DNA from: Fen-549 sp050011315
Lineage (GTDB): Bacteria; Actinomycetota; Thermoleophilia; Gaiellales; Gaiellaceae
DNA length: 64,000 bases
Assembly: GCA_050011315.1 (NCBI GenBank)
Contig: JBEKJI010000007.1
Span: forward strand, 27,897-91,896
Direction: 5' to 3'
Below the pieces are notes generated by a model, which saw nothing but the letters and a program-made list of their open reading frames with translations, was not told where the DNA came from and did not search any database. The position numbers and the translations under genes are program-made. This document shows positions 15,547-25,347 of the stretch, in pieces. Numbering within the stretch: position 1 is the stretch's first letter; each line of letters opens with the position of its first letter.

Positions 15547-16626
15547 ATGGACAGACAAGACCTACATGCACTTCTTACAGCCGCGATGGTCGGCGAGACT
15601 CCGCCGCAGACGCTCGGTGGGCGCGTGCGTCCCGGTAAGGTCAAGTCGCGACTGATCGAGGCACACCCACCTGGCCACGACCGGGATGGGATAGCCGACC
15701 TTTTGTCGGAGATCTCCGAGTTTTCAGGTACGCGCGTCGAGAGGCTCGGCGATGACCTGTGGGGACTACTCGCTGATCGAGATGTGGTCTTCTTCGACAC
15801 GCTGAACGAACGTTTCTGGCTCCTTCACACGACGGCCACGGCCGACGTGCTCTCCCGTTTCGTAACGAAGGAGCTTCTCGGTCGTCCCCAGCTCGACAGC
15901 GCCTGGTTACCGGCGAGCCAGCTCAGCGAACTCGAAGGCGAACGCCAGTGGATGAACTCTTCGTTCTTCGCAGACGATCTCGTTCCGACGAACGGAGGTC
16001 AGAACGGGGCGCGTAGGTGGCGTCTTCAGGTGGAAGGGTTTGCGCCTCAAGACCTCCTTGAGGTCGTTCGGCGCGAGCTACCGAGGTACGCAGCCGCAAC
16101 ATCGCTGACTGCAGTGGGCTCCCGCGTCGTCTCGCCCGGTGTCGGCGACGTGCAGATAGTTGCCGACTACCGAGGCGGGTTCGTCTCGTCCGGTAACAGC
16201 TTCGATCTCGTTGCGGGGGTTCTCTGGCGAACGCTGGATCGGTACGAGACGTTCGTGCGTTCGCTCGAAAACACCCACCAACTAAGGACAGTGGCAGTGG
16301 GCGATCTCGGCCTCGAAATCAGTGGCGAGATTGCGACTATCTACTTTCCTGAACCAGTCGGCGATCTATCAGCCTTCGTCTCAGGACTGTTCAGCTGTCG
16401 CGCGCCTTTCCGCCTCTGGGCTGTACCGAGAGAGGTCACCTCAGGAGAATGGGAAGCAAACGCTGTGGATCTTCATATCGGGCAGACGCTACGCATCGAA
16501 ATACGCCGAGATTGGATGCGAGTGCTACTCGACGCGGAAACTTGCGGCAATACTCTCGCGCGGCTGGTTGCGAACCTCCAGCATCGGTATCACGCGCAGA
16601 CAACGCTCTCACCTGTAGCGGCATAG
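15547..16626 (+). CDS. Unknown protein paired with nuclease-like gene
   Basis: The 359-residue protein has no recognised domain. It begins MDRQDLHALLTAAMVGETPP, has no membrane segment or signal peptide, and contains several beta-rich stretches (GDVQIVADYRGGFVSSGNSF, LEISGEIATIYFPEP). It follows the nuclease-like gene by 21 bases in the same direction and ends just before the convergent integrase fragment. It could be the sensor or partner of a two-gene defence unit; that is conjecture. Confidence 0.5.
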   Translation: MDRQDLHALLTAAMVGETPPQTLGGRVRPGKVKSRLIEAHPPGHDRDGIADLLSEISEFSGTRVERLGDDLWGLLADRDVVFFDTLNERFWLLHTTATADVLSRFVTKELLGRPQLDSAWLPASQLSELEGERQWMNSSFFADDLVPTNGGQNGARRWRLQVEGFAPQDLLEVVRRELPRYAAATSLTAVGSRVVSPGVGDVQIVADYRGGFVSSGNSFDLVAGVLWRTLDRYETFVRSLENTHQLRTVAVGDLGLEISGEIATIYFPEPVGDLSAFVSGLFSCRAPFRLWAVPREVTSGEWEANAVDLHIGQTLRIEIRRDWMRVLLDAETCGNTLARLVANLQHRYHAQTTLSPVAA

Positions 16627-16653
16627 ATAGCCGAGAGCGGCGCGGAGTCGGGG

Positions 16654-17124
16654 TCAGCCTTCACCTATCTCGCCGCCCCCAACCTGACCAATACGCGCGA
16701 CCGTGTCGCTCCGAACAAGGTACGCATCGAGCAAGTCCGCGGCCTCCGATTCGTTCCCAGGCATGAGGTGGCCGTACCGATCGAGCGTGATCATCACACT
16801 CGAATGGCCCATATAGCTCGACAGCGCCTTCGCGTTTACGCCCGCGGCGATCATCAGGCTCGCGAAGGTGTGCCGAGACTCGTGGAGCGTAATAGGCTTA
16901 AGCTCCGCCTCCTTCCATGCCGAGACGGCTCTGCGCTGAACGCTCGAAGGGTTAAACGGCCGATCGACAGTCCGCCCGAAGACAAGACCAGTGTCGCGAC
17001 GCTGTCGCATCCGATGCTCAACTAGGAAGTCTCGAAGAACCACGGGGATCGGAACCGTACGGCGACCGGCACGGCTCTTCGGCTCCACATAACCCTCTTT
17101 CGCGTCCCACGACCATGAACAGCA
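16654..17124 (-). pseudogene. Tyrosine recombinase (integrase), C-terminal remnant
   Basis: The C-terminal half of a phage-type integrase is visible: WDAKEGYVEPKSRAGRRTVP, then ITLHESRHTFASLMIAAG (R of the second box), MGHSSVMITLDRYGH with the catalytic tyrosine, and PGNESEAADLLD. The frame is closed by a TGA twelve codons upstream of the GTG at 17088. No arm-binding or core-binding domain is found in any frame upstream, so the N-terminal half is lost. Full-length relatives have about 350-400 residues. It probably belonged to the island 1 integrase. Confidence 0.8.
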
Positions 17125-17360
17125 TCAAGTAGGGAGGCGTCTCTCAGCGATGGAATCGATGCTCTTCGCGAGGTCGAATCCGCCGTTCGAACCTTCGCTT
17201 GACCGTTTCGGGTTCACGCTCCGGTTGTCTAGCTCTCTCCTTACCGAGGTTTTCGCACGGCGCTTCGCCGCCCTCGCTCGGCTGCTGCTTATCTTCTTGC
17301 CTCTCTGCGTAGCGGAGCCTTCTTATCGGTCGGCCTGGTCCATCGTGGGACAATTGAGCC

Positions 17361-18188
17361 GTGAACCTCACTTGGCAGGCACTCGCACGAGAGGCAGGAC
17401 TCGCAGCGGAGCACATCGCAATCGGAGTAACCGCGCTCGGCCGCGCGAACTACGCTAAGCACGCTTACTACCAACAGGCGTTCTTTGCCCTATCTATCGG
17501 TTTCGAACGATCTTCGAAAATTGCTCTTTCAGTCGATCACGCTCTAGACAACGGAGGCGCGTTCCAAGACGGCCAGACGCTTCGCGCCTATGGCCACGAT
17601 CTGAGGCAACTTCTCTCGCTACTAGAGGAGATAGCAAGCAAGCGCAAGCTGCCTGCTCCAGCAGATCAACTTCCTCATTCGCTCATCCATGACGGCGTCG
17701 TCGATACGCTCTCGGACTTCGCGCAGAACATCACTCGCTACTACAACCTCGACCTCGTTGCTGGCGACCCCAGAACGTCTACCCGAGACGATCCCATCTC
17801 AACTTGGTATCGGCGGGTCACGGTGCCGGTACTAGAAGCGCACTATCAGCAACGCTATCGAGAGCGCCACGAACAGAACGCTCGACAGATTCAAGCGCTC
17901 CTTCAAGGGCACGCAATCGTACGCCATCATGCGGAGACACGCGAGCCAATCGACTCTCCCTACGAAGCATCGCTGCAGATGGTCAAGACGGAGTTTGCTA
18001 AGCGTTGGGAACGTATGTATGTCCTACAAGTCGCACGGTTCGTCGCGAGTGTTCTCGCCGACCTTGGATACGAAGCGCAGACTCAGCAACTCCCCGATGT
18101 GCCCTACCTCGGCGACTTCTTCACGATATTCCGGATGGACGATGCTTATTTCCGATCAAGGAAGACGTGGTCTATCTACTCGCCCTAG
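17361..18188 (+). CDS. Hypothetical helical protein (HEPN-like N-terminus)
   Basis: In this 275-residue protein (GTG start) the N-terminal 60 residues are helical and rich in small and aromatic residues (AEHIAIGVTALGRANYAKHA, then QQAFFALSIGFERSSKI), resembling the helical bundle of HEPN-type domains. No certain R-x4-6-H motif is conserved enough to name. Its stop overlaps by four bases the end of the convergent membrane-protein gene. The function is unknown. Confidence 0.5.
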   Translation: MNLTWQALAREAGLAAEHIAIGVTALGRANYAKHAYYQQAFFALSIGFERSSKIALSVDHALDNGGAFQDGQTLRAYGHDLRQLLSLLEEIASKRKLPAPADQLPHSLIHDGVVDTLSDFAQNITRYYNLDLVAGDPRTSTRDDPISTWYRRVTVPVLEAHYQQRYRERHEQNARQIQALLQGHAIVRHHAETREPIDSPYEASLQMVKTEFAKRWERMYVLQVARFVASVLADLGYEAQTQQLPDVPYLGDFFTIFRMDDAYFRSRKTWSIYSP

Positions 18189-18985
18189 GAGTCGATCTCT
18201 GCCTCGCTCTCCGCCATCTGGACCCAATCGCCAATGCCGAGGGCGCGCCCAGCAAGGTGTCGGAGCTTCCGTCGGATAGAGGTTAGTTCCGAGGGTCGAA
18301 CAGCAGGTTGCGTGTCGAGATCTAACGCGATCTCGATTGCTAGCCATAGGAGGACAACGCTGCTGATCCATCCCCAACACACGAGGATCACGACCCACGC
18401 CAAGTGCCGGTTCGAGGCTCCGCTAGTAAACGCGTAGTAGTTACCAAGAGCGAGAGAGAACAGGATGACCGCGGGGAAGAAGCCGAACCTCGCTCGGAAA
18501 ACCCAAGAGATATTGCCATGAGCCGCTCCGGCTCTGCTTTCTCGCAAGCGCTTCAGCCAAGTCTCGAAAACCACAGGATCCGCGGGGATCTTCGGACTCG
18601 TGGGGAACCAATTGTCGAATTCTCCGCGAGCTGCGTTCCAACGTTCTACGAACCGTTCTTTCCAGGCGCCGTCGTCGATTAGGAGCGCCGCTTTCTCCTC
18701 CAGAGTGCAGATGTAGTCGTAGATACGACGCATCCGAGCTAGTTCTCCCAACCAGAAGAACATCGTGAAAGACACGATCGCCGGGACGATTACCAGCAGC
18801 GCCAAGAGCACGACTGAATCGTGCTTGTGCCACTGCGTGAGAGAGGCGGCTAGGAGGATCGCAATTACCGCTGACCCCCATTGCAGCGACGTGTAGGTGT
18901 TGTCGTTGCAGCGCCTTCCGCTCTCGCTACAAGATCGGTACTCCTCGCATAATAGGGCTAGGTAGCGGCTTCGATCGTCTTCCAC
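18185..18985 (-). CDS. Multi-pass membrane protein, unknown function
   Basis: The 266-residue protein shows two membrane helices near residues 37-50 and 57-79 (VVLLALLVIVPAIVSFTMFF), a soluble helical loop of about 80 residues, two more helices (FFPAVILFSLALGNYY, WVVILVCWGWISSVVLLWL) and a basic cytoplasmic tail. A helix-pair, loop, helix-pair plan occurs in several small defence-associated membrane effectors, but no family is recognised. Confidence 0.55.
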   Translation of the reverse strand: MEDDRSRYLALLCEEYRSCSESGRRCNDNTYTSLQWGSAVIAILLAASLTQWHKHDSVVLLALLVIVPAIVSFTMFFWLGELARMRRIYDYICTLEEKAALLIDDGAWKERFVERWNAARGEFDNWFPTSPKIPADPVVFETWLKRLRESRAGAAHGNISWVFRARFGFFPAVILFSLALGNYYAFTSGASNRHLAWVVILVCWGWISSVVLLWLAIEIALDLDTQPAVRPSELTSIRRKLRHLAGRALGIGDWVQMAESEAEIDS

Positions 18986-19079
18986 GGATCACTGCCTCCC
19001 TTCGGAGCCGCCATTATCGACCGACCCAGGGCAATCAGCAAGGGCGCCTCCGCTGCGACCAACCATCGATCATTCGCGT

Positions 19080-22055
19080 TCAGGAAGCCTCGCGCAGCCG
19101 CTCGTACACCTTCCGCACGTAGTAGTCCGAGAGGAGGTCGCGGAAGTCCTGGTCGTCGAGCACGCGCTTGAAGATGTCGTCGTTGGCGTCCATGCGCCCG
19201 ACGATCGTGCTCATGAAGGCTTTGTCGAAGGCGAAGCGGAAGTTGGTGAGGTCGTTCTGCTGAGCCTGGGCGGCGAGGGTCGGGTCGGCGATCCAGCTCT
19301 CCTCGAACTGATCGAAGAGGAGCTGGTCGGCTTCGGTCAAGTTCAGGCCGAAGCGCTCGTTGATCACCTCGATGATCCGCGAGAGGTGGTCCTGCTCGGC
19401 GTCGCGCTGCGAACCCCGGCCGTCGAAGATCGAACGCAGTACGCCTGCGCCCTCCTCGACCGACGCCGAGCCCTCGAACGTCTTCTCCAAGCGCAGGTGC
19501 GTCAGCTCGACCTCGCTGCCCAGGTCGAGGCGGCCCTCGTTGGATCCGGGCAGGATCGCCGCCAGCGCTCGCGCGTAGAGGTAGTCGCGTTCGAGCGAGC
19601 TGTCGGTGAAGGAGACGACCTGGGAGAGGAAGGCGTAGACGTGGATGAAGCGGCGGAGCGCGCCTCGGAACTCATCCTGTTGATCCTCGGGCAAGAGGTT
19701 GAAACGGTCGAGCGCGGGATCGAGCAGCGCGTAGAGCTTCGGGTGATCGCGCTCGCTTCCGAGCGAGGCGAGCAGCCTGGCCACCGGCTCGATCTCGTCC
19801 TCCCTGAGTAGGTCAAAGGCGTCGAGGTCGCGGCGGGTGTCGTAGAGGAGGTTCGGGTCGGTCGGGATCGCGACCGTAACGTCGTAGTAGGGCTTGAAGG
19901 CGGCCTTGATGTCCTCGGCGTCGTTTCGGAAGTCGAGCACAAAGGTGTCGGTCTTGCCTGGGTAGATCCGGTTCAGGCGGGAGAGCGTCTGCACCGCGTG
20001 TAGGCCGGTCAGAGGCTTGTCCACGAACATCGTGTGCAGGAGCGGTTGGTCGTAGCCGGTCTGGAACTTCTCGGCGACGACGAGCACCTGGTAGTCGCCC
20101 TCTCCGAACTGCTTGGGGGTCTGCGACTCGGGGAACTTGTTCATCCCGGACTCGGTGAACTCATCGCTGCGATCGAGAACCTTCCCGGAGAAGGCAACGA
20201 GCGTGTGCACGTCCTCGTAGCCCTTCTCGTGGATGTAGCGATCGAGCGCGAGCTTGTAGCGCACGGCATGTAGGCGGCTGGAGGTCACGACCATCGCCTT
20301 CGCCAGGCCGCCGATCTTCGCGTGGGTGTGCTCGCGGAAGTGCTCGACGATGATCTCGGCCTTCTGGGCGAGGTTGTGTGGGTGGAGCTGCAGGAAGCGG
20401 GCGATGGCCGCTCGCGCCTTCGGGATCTCGTACTGCGGGTCGTCGCGGATCGCCTTCTCGATGCGGAAGTAGGTGTCGTAGGTCGTGTAGTTCGCGAGCA
20501 CGTCGAGGATGAAGCCCTCCTCGATCGCCTGACGCATCGTGTAGAGGTGGAAGGGCTCGAAGTGGCCCTTCTCCGGATTGCGCGTGCCGAAGAGTTCGAG
20601 CGTCTTCGCCTTGGGTGTCGCGGTGAACGCGAAGAAACTCAGGTTCGACTGGTGCCCCCGCGCCGCCGCTTGCCGGGCAAGGAAGTCCTCACCGTCGCCG
20701 CGGGTCTCTTCGTCCGCGAGGTCGATCGCCTCCGCGTCGGCGAGCGCGGCGTCAGCGTCGGGCTCCTCGCCGAGGGCGAGCTTCATGTCCTTCGACGCCT
20801 CGCCGGTCTGCGAGGAGTGCGCCTCGTCCACGATCACCGCGTAGCGGCGCTCCGGCAGCTCGGCGACTTTGTCGAGGATGAACGGGAACTTCTGCAGCGT
20901 GGTGATAATCACGCGCGCCTGCTCGCCTGTGAGCGCCTGCGCGAGCTGCGAGGAGTCCTTGTCGATCTTTTCAACGACCCCGCGCACGTGCTCGAACTGG
21001 TAGATCGTGTCCTGGAGCTGGCGGTCGAGCACGATCCTGTCAGTGATAACGATCACCTTGTCGAACACCTTCTGGTCGGTCGCGTCGTGCAGGGTGGAGA
21101 GCCGGTGCGCGAGCCAGGCGATCGTGTTCGACTTGCCCGACCCGGCCGAGTGCTGGACGAGGTAGTTCTCTCCGGCTCCGCTCGCGCGGGCATCGGCTTC
21201 GAGCTTGAGCACGGCATCCCACTGGTGGAAGCGCGGAAAGATGATGTGCGCCTTAGCACGCTTTTCGACCTTCGACCCTTCGCTCGGCATCTCCACGTGG
21301 ATGAAGCGCGCGATCAGATCGAGCCAGGCGTCTCGCTGCCAGACCCGCTCCCACAGGTACGAGGTGCGGTAACCGTCCGGGTTGGGCGGGTTTCCCTCGC
21401 CGCCTTCGCAACCGAGGTTGAAGGGCAGGAACTGCGTCCGCTGTCCCTCCAGCTTCGTCGTCATCGCGACCTCTTCCGGATCGACCGCGAAGTGCACGAG
21501 CGCTCGCCGCCCGAGCAGGACATTCGCCGAGTCGCGATCCTCTCGGTACTGCTTCTTCGCGTGCTCGACCGTCTGGTTCGTGAGCGGGTTCTTCAGCTCA
21601 GCCGTGGCGACCGGGATCCCGTTCAGGAACAGGCAGAGATCGAGCGTATTCTGGCCCTGCCCGTACGCGAGCTGGCGCACGACCGTGAGCCGGTTCGCCT
21701 CGTAGCGAGCGAGTAGTTCCGGCGTCAGCCCGTGCGCGGGCTTGAAGTAGGCGAGCTGCAGTGTCACGCCCTGATCGACTACGCCGTGCCGCAGCACGTC
21801 GAGCGCGCCCCGGTCGTCGATCTCCGCCGCGAGCCGCTTGAGGAAACCGGTCTCGGCATTCCCGCCTACGCCGCCGTAGCGGGAGACGAGCTGTGCGAGC
21901 ACCTTCTCCTGCGTCGCTTGCAGGAACGCGATGACGCCGTTCGGGTCGAGGCCGAGTGAGGCATCGAAAGACTCTGTGCTGCCGCTCCCGTAGTCACCGC
22001 TTTCGAGTAGTGACGCCTCGATGGCGCCCTCGAATGCCGTCTCGTTCGCTTTCAC
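19080..22055 (-). CDS. hsdR: Type I restriction enzyme, R subunit
   Basis: The 991-residue motor and nuclease subunit cuts DNA remote from the unmodified recognition site after ATP-driven translocation. The N-terminal PD-(D/E)xK nuclease includes LCLFLNGIPVATAELKNPLT. The helicase has Walker A HSAGSGKSNTIAWLAH, the DEAH-like box VIVDEAHSSQTG, and motif III SFFAFTATPKAKT. The C-terminal helical domain includes RDYLYARALAAILPG and ends in LLSDYYVRKVYERL. The GTG at 22055 overlaps the hsdS stop as GTGA and has GGAGGCGGC just upstream. It is the third gene of an hsdM-hsdS-hsdR operon. Confidence 0.95.
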   Translation of the reverse strand: MKANETAFEGAIEASLLESGDYGSGSTESFDASLGLDPNGVIAFLQATQEKVLAQLVSRYGGVGGNAETGFLKRLAAEIDDRGALDVLRHGVVDQGVTLQLAYFKPAHGLTPELLARYEANRLTVVRQLAYGQGQNTLDLCLFLNGIPVATAELKNPLTNQTVEHAKKQYREDRDSANVLLGRRALVHFAVDPEEVAMTTKLEGQRTQFLPFNLGCEGGEGNPPNPDGYRTSYLWERVWQRDAWLDLIARFIHVEMPSEGSKVEKRAKAHIIFPRFHQWDAVLKLEADARASGAGENYLVQHSAGSGKSNTIAWLAHRLSTLHDATDQKVFDKVIVITDRIVLDRQLQDTIYQFEHVRGVVEKIDKDSSQLAQALTGEQARVIITTLQKFPFILDKVAELPERRYAVIVDEAHSSQTGEASKDMKLALGEEPDADAALADAEAIDLADEETRGDGEDFLARQAAARGHQSNLSFFAFTATPKAKTLELFGTRNPEKGHFEPFHLYTMRQAIEEGFILDVLANYTTYDTYFRIEKAIRDDPQYEIPKARAAIARFLQLHPHNLAQKAEIIVEHFREHTHAKIGGLAKAMVVTSSRLHAVRYKLALDRYIHEKGYEDVHTLVAFSGKVLDRSDEFTESGMNKFPESQTPKQFGEGDYQVLVVAEKFQTGYDQPLLHTMFVDKPLTGLHAVQTLSRLNRIYPGKTDTFVLDFRNDAEDIKAAFKPYYDVTVAIPTDPNLLYDTRRDLDAFDLLREDEIEPVARLLASLGSERDHPKLYALLDPALDRFNLLPEDQQDEFRGALRRFIHVYAFLSQVVSFTDSSLERDYLYARALAAILPGSNEGRLDLGSEVELTHLRLEKTFEGSASVEEGAGVLRSIFDGRGSQRDAEQDHLSRIIEVINERFGLNLTEADQLLFDQFEESWIADPTLAAQAQQNDLTNFRFAFDKAFMSTIVGRMDANDDIFKRVLDDQDFRDLLSDYYVRKVYERLREAS

Positions 22056-23248
22056 GCCGCCTCCGAGAGATTCAGCTCGCCGGTCACGGCGGTTGTGATG
22101 AGCGCCTGGCGGTGCTCTACAAGTAGGTCGATCTGGCGTTCGAGCGTCGCCGTCAGACACTCCGTCCGCGTCCGAGTCTGGCGGACACGATCTGCAAGCG
22201 TGGATTGTTCGTCGCTTGGAACCAACGGAACAGGGAGCGCCTTGAGCGCTTCGACGTTGAAGTGGGACTGGATCGCGCCGACGGAATGCTTCGCGACGTG
22301 CTTTCGGCACCAATCGGAGTTGATCACTGCTTCGAGATACGCGGAGGAGACACCTGGCTTGGGGCGCGTGATAAGGAGATCGATGCAGTTCGCTCCCTCA
22401 AGCTGAGTTGGCACGACTGCCGTCGCGCCCGCCTGGCCACTGCGCACCGTCACGAGATCGCCGCGCATCAGCCGGGACTTGGGATGTAGCGCGTGCCCTT
22501 CTCGGGTGATATTGATGAGGTCATCGAAGCGAATCCTGCCGGGAGTGACGTTGATTCCGCGAAGCGCAGGCACGCCCTCATCTGCATACCACTGCGCTGG
22601 CGTCACAACGATTCCGACTGTTACCTCGCGGGCGAGGTGCTTGAGTGGCGTCTCTCCGTGGCGGTCAGCCACTGCGCGAAGGTCAAGCTCTACTCGCGCT
22701 TCGGTCTGCTCTCCTATTAGCGTCACCATCCGCCGCTTCTTCTCGATGAGCGCGTCGATCCGGGCCGTCTCCGCGTCTAGGAACGAGGCAATTCGCATCT
22801 GCTGGGAACGATCTGGGACCCTCACCCACATCTTCGTAATGTCTCCCGGGCGTGCTCGCTGATGGCTCCGGGTGACCGATTGAACCCGAGAGTCGAGTTC
22901 CTGGCGAGTCGATTCCGCCAAGAGCAAGAAGATGAGGAAGCGAGTGTCGATGGCGTGTGGCCGCAGAACTACGAACTCACCGGAGCAAACGGTCGGAACC
23001 GCGTGGTACTCAGCAAGCAGAACCCGTGGCTTTCGTGGATTGAGCTTCGAGATCAGAACTTCTCCACCGGTTAGAAGCGTCTTCGAGCTTCCAATCTCTG
23101 TTACGGGCTCCAACTGGCCGTCTCCCGATTCATCGAACACTGGAATGCTGTAGTGGAAGACGGCGTCGGTGCCGAACGACTCGGGCGCGACTGTGTTACG
23201 CACTTCCTCCGCAACCCCATCGAGCCGTACTCTCCGCCAGCCACTCAC
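22052..23248 (-). CDS. hsdS: Type I restriction enzyme, S (specificity) subunit
   Basis: The 398-residue protein has two target-recognition domains separated and followed by conserved helices. The first central helix is QMRIASFLDAETARIDALIEKK and the second, C-terminal one is QSTLADRVRQTRTRTECL, followed by LLVEHRQALITTAVTGEL. TRD1 covers about residues 1-155 and TRD2 about 205-350 (VPALRGINVTPGRI, GDLVTVRSGQAGATAVVP). It sets the bipartite DNA site. It starts with GTG in a GTGA overlap with hsdM. Confidence 0.93.
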   Translation of the reverse strand: MSGWRRVRLDGVAEEVRNTVAPESFGTDAVFHYSIPVFDESGDGQLEPVTEIGSSKTLLTGGEVLISKLNPRKPRVLLAEYHAVPTVCSGEFVVLRPHAIDTRFLIFLLLAESTRQELDSRVQSVTRSHQRARPGDITKMWVRVPDRSQQMRIASFLDAETARIDALIEKKRRMVTLIGEQTEARVELDLRAVADRHGETPLKHLAREVTVGIVVTPAQWYADEGVPALRGINVTPGRIRFDDLINITREGHALHPKSRLMRGDLVTVRSGQAGATAVVPTQLEGANCIDLLITRPKPGVSSAYLEAVINSDWCRKHVAKHSVGAIQSHFNVEALKALPVPLVPSDEQSTLADRVRQTRTRTECLTATLERQIDLLVEHRQALITTAVTGELNLSEAA

Positions 23249-25254
23249 TCTGTGACCTCGCCGAGTAGTGCCTGTATCTCAACCTCTAGTTGCTTAATCT
23301 CGGCGTCGATTTCTGCGAGTGGGCGAGGTGGCGTGTACCGATAGAAGTAGCGGGCGAAAGGGACCTCGTAGCCAATCTTGGTCTTGGTGTGGTCAATCCA
23401 GGCGTCGGGCACGAAGGGGAGCACCTCGACGCCGGTATATTCCTCGACCGTCTGCCGGTACTCGACTGAGGCGAGCCGGTCGCTGGTGTCGATTTCGTAA
23501 GCGACAGAGATCGAGGGCAGAGGGACGTTCTCGTTGTCACGGAGGTCCGGGTCGGGTTCGGGCTTGCCCTTCTTCGCAACGACCGGGGCGTCCGGGTCGC
23601 GGACCGTGATCGCGTCGAGGATGGCCTTCTCGGTTGCCTTGTCGAGCTTTCCGAGCGCGCGTGTGACGTTAGCGAGGGCTTCCTTGCTATCCGTCGTCGA
23701 GAGGCCCTGCAAGCCGGTCAGCGGGGCTGTGAGGCTGTCCTGGTCGGCGAGGGCGAGCTTCGCGTACGCCTTGCTCGATGTAAGTAGCTCGACTGTCTCG
23801 TCGGTGACGGCGTAGCGCACGCGGAGAGGCCGCTCGACGGTGATGCGCTGGTAGCCGAACTGCTCGTTGCGGAAGATCTTGACCTGCTCGTTCTCCTCGA
23901 ACGCGCCATAGAGGCGGGTGATCTCTTCGATCTGCTCGGAGCCGATCTCCTTGCGCTTGTTTCCGAGGCTCTTGCGCATCTGCGTCCAGAAATCGCGCGC
24001 ATCGAGGAGTTGCACCTTGCCGCGCCGCTCGGGCCGCTTGCGGTTGGTGACGACCCAGAAGTAGGTCGAGATACCGGTGTTGTAGAAGAGCTGGTCGGGA
24101 AGGGCGACGACGGCTTCGAGCCAATCGTTCTCGACAATCCAGCGGCGGATCTCCGACTCGCCTGACCCGGCCGCTCCGGTGAAGAGCGGCGAGCCGTTGA
24201 AGACGATCGCGAGCCTGGAGCCGCCCTCCTCGACCGGCTTCATCTTCGAGATCATGTGCTGGAGGAAGAGGAACGAGCCGTCGTTGATGCGAGGCAGGCC
24301 CGCGCCGAAGCGGCCGTCGAAGCCGAGCGTCTCCGCCTCGCGGCGAATCGGCTCCTCAACCTTCTTCCACTCCACCCCGAAGGGCGGGTTGGCGAGCATG
24401 TAGTCGAAGCGCCGCGCCTTCTCGGCGTCTTCGCTGAAGGAGTTGCCGTAGTGGATATGAGAGGCGTCCTGGCCCTTCAACATCATGTCCGAGCGGCAGA
24501 TCGCGTAGGTCTCCGCGTTCAGCTCCTGCCCGAACACCTCCAGGCGCGCGCCGGGGTTGAGGGCGCGCAGGTGATCCTCGGCTATCGAGAGCATCCCGCC
24601 CGTACCGCAGGCGGGGTCGTAGAGCGTCTTGACGACGCCACGTTTGGAGAGCAGGTCGTCGTCCTCGATGAAGAGCAGGTTCACCATCAGCCGAATGACC
24701 TCGCGCGGCGTGAAGTGCTCGCCCGCCGTCTCGTTCGAGAGTTCCGAGAAGCGCCGGATCAGCTCCTCGTAGAGGTAGCCCATCTCCAGGTTCGAGACGG
24801 CGTCCGGGTGGAGGTCGATCTCGCAGAAGCGGGAGACGACGAGGTAGAGCAGCTTCGACCTGTTCATCCGCTCGACCTGGACGGCGAAGTCGAAGTGATC
24901 GAGTACCTCTCGCGCGCCGAGCGAGAAGCCCTGGATGTAGGCCATCAGGTTGTCGGCGATGTTGGCCGGGTCGTCGAGGAGCTTGGGCAGGTCGAGCTTC
25001 GAGGTGTTGTAGAACTGCTCGCGCGAGATCGCGCAGAGCACGGGCTCTACGTTCTCGATGCCGGTGCCCCTCAGCGACCTGTTGCGTTCGAGCACGGCGC
25101 TCTTAGTCGGCTCCAGCACGCAGTCGAGCCTCCTCAGCACGACCATCGGCAGGATCACCTTGCCGTACTCGGATTGCTTGTAGTCGCCCCGGAGAAGGTC
25201 AGCGACCGACCAGATGAAGGCGGCGTGGTTTCGGATCGTTTCGCTGTTGCTCAT
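23245..25254 (-). CDS. hsdM: Type I restriction enzyme, M (methyltransferase) subunit
   Basis: The 669-residue N6-adenine methyltransferase opens with a helical domain (NHAAFIWSVADLLRGDYKQS, VILPMVVLRRLD). The catalytic domain has AdoMet motif I DPACGTGGMLSIAEDHL and motif IV MLANPPFGVEW. Later come FNGSPLFTGAAGSGESEIR and the C-terminal coiled coil (IDAEIKQLEVEIQALLGE) that binds HsdS. It starts the operon and is divergent from the pentapeptide-repeat gene, with 93 bases between them for both promoters. Confidence 0.95.
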   Translation of the reverse strand: MSNSETIRNHAAFIWSVADLLRGDYKQSEYGKVILPMVVLRRLDCVLEPTKSAVLERNRSLRGTGIENVEPVLCAISREQFYNTSKLDLPKLLDDPANIADNLMAYIQGFSLGAREVLDHFDFAVQVERMNRSKLLYLVVSRFCEIDLHPDAVSNLEMGYLYEELIRRFSELSNETAGEHFTPREVIRLMVNLLFIEDDDLLSKRGVVKTLYDPACGTGGMLSIAEDHLRALNPGARLEVFGQELNAETYAICRSDMMLKGQDASHIHYGNSFSEDAEKARRFDYMLANPPFGVEWKKVEEPIRREAETLGFDGRFGAGLPRINDGSFLFLQHMISKMKPVEEGGSRLAIVFNGSPLFTGAAGSGESEIRRWIVENDWLEAVVALPDQLFYNTGISTYFWVVTNRKRPERRGKVQLLDARDFWTQMRKSLGNKRKEIGSEQIEEITRLYGAFEENEQVKIFRNEQFGYQRITVERPLRVRYAVTDETVELLTSSKAYAKLALADQDSLTAPLTGLQGLSTTDSKEALANVTRALGKLDKATEKAILDAITVRDPDAPVVAKKGKPEPDPDLRDNENVPLPSISVAYEIDTSDRLASVEYRQTVEEYTGVEVLPFVPDAWIDHTKTKIGYEVPFARYFYRYTPPRPLAEIDAEIKQLEVEIQALLGEVTE

Positions 25255-25347
25255 CCCGCTGGCCGTCTCCTTGATCGCGTGCTTGGTGTGAGCACGAGCT
25301 TAGTGCGGTTGGAACGAGATCGTTGCCCCGAGTAGGGTTACCGCACG

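Noticed and set aside
17125..17360. N-terminal half of the integrase in another frame upstream of the fragment
   Set aside because: I read all minus frames of this stretch and found no core-binding domain or frameshift continuation.
20322..21716. A 464-codon frame antisense to hsdR
   Set aside because: It mirrors the conserved hsdR frame and has no recognisable domain of its own.
24256..25335. A 359-codon frame antisense to hsdM
   Set aside because: hsdM is clearly coding on the other strand with catalytic motifs; this is a shadow frame.
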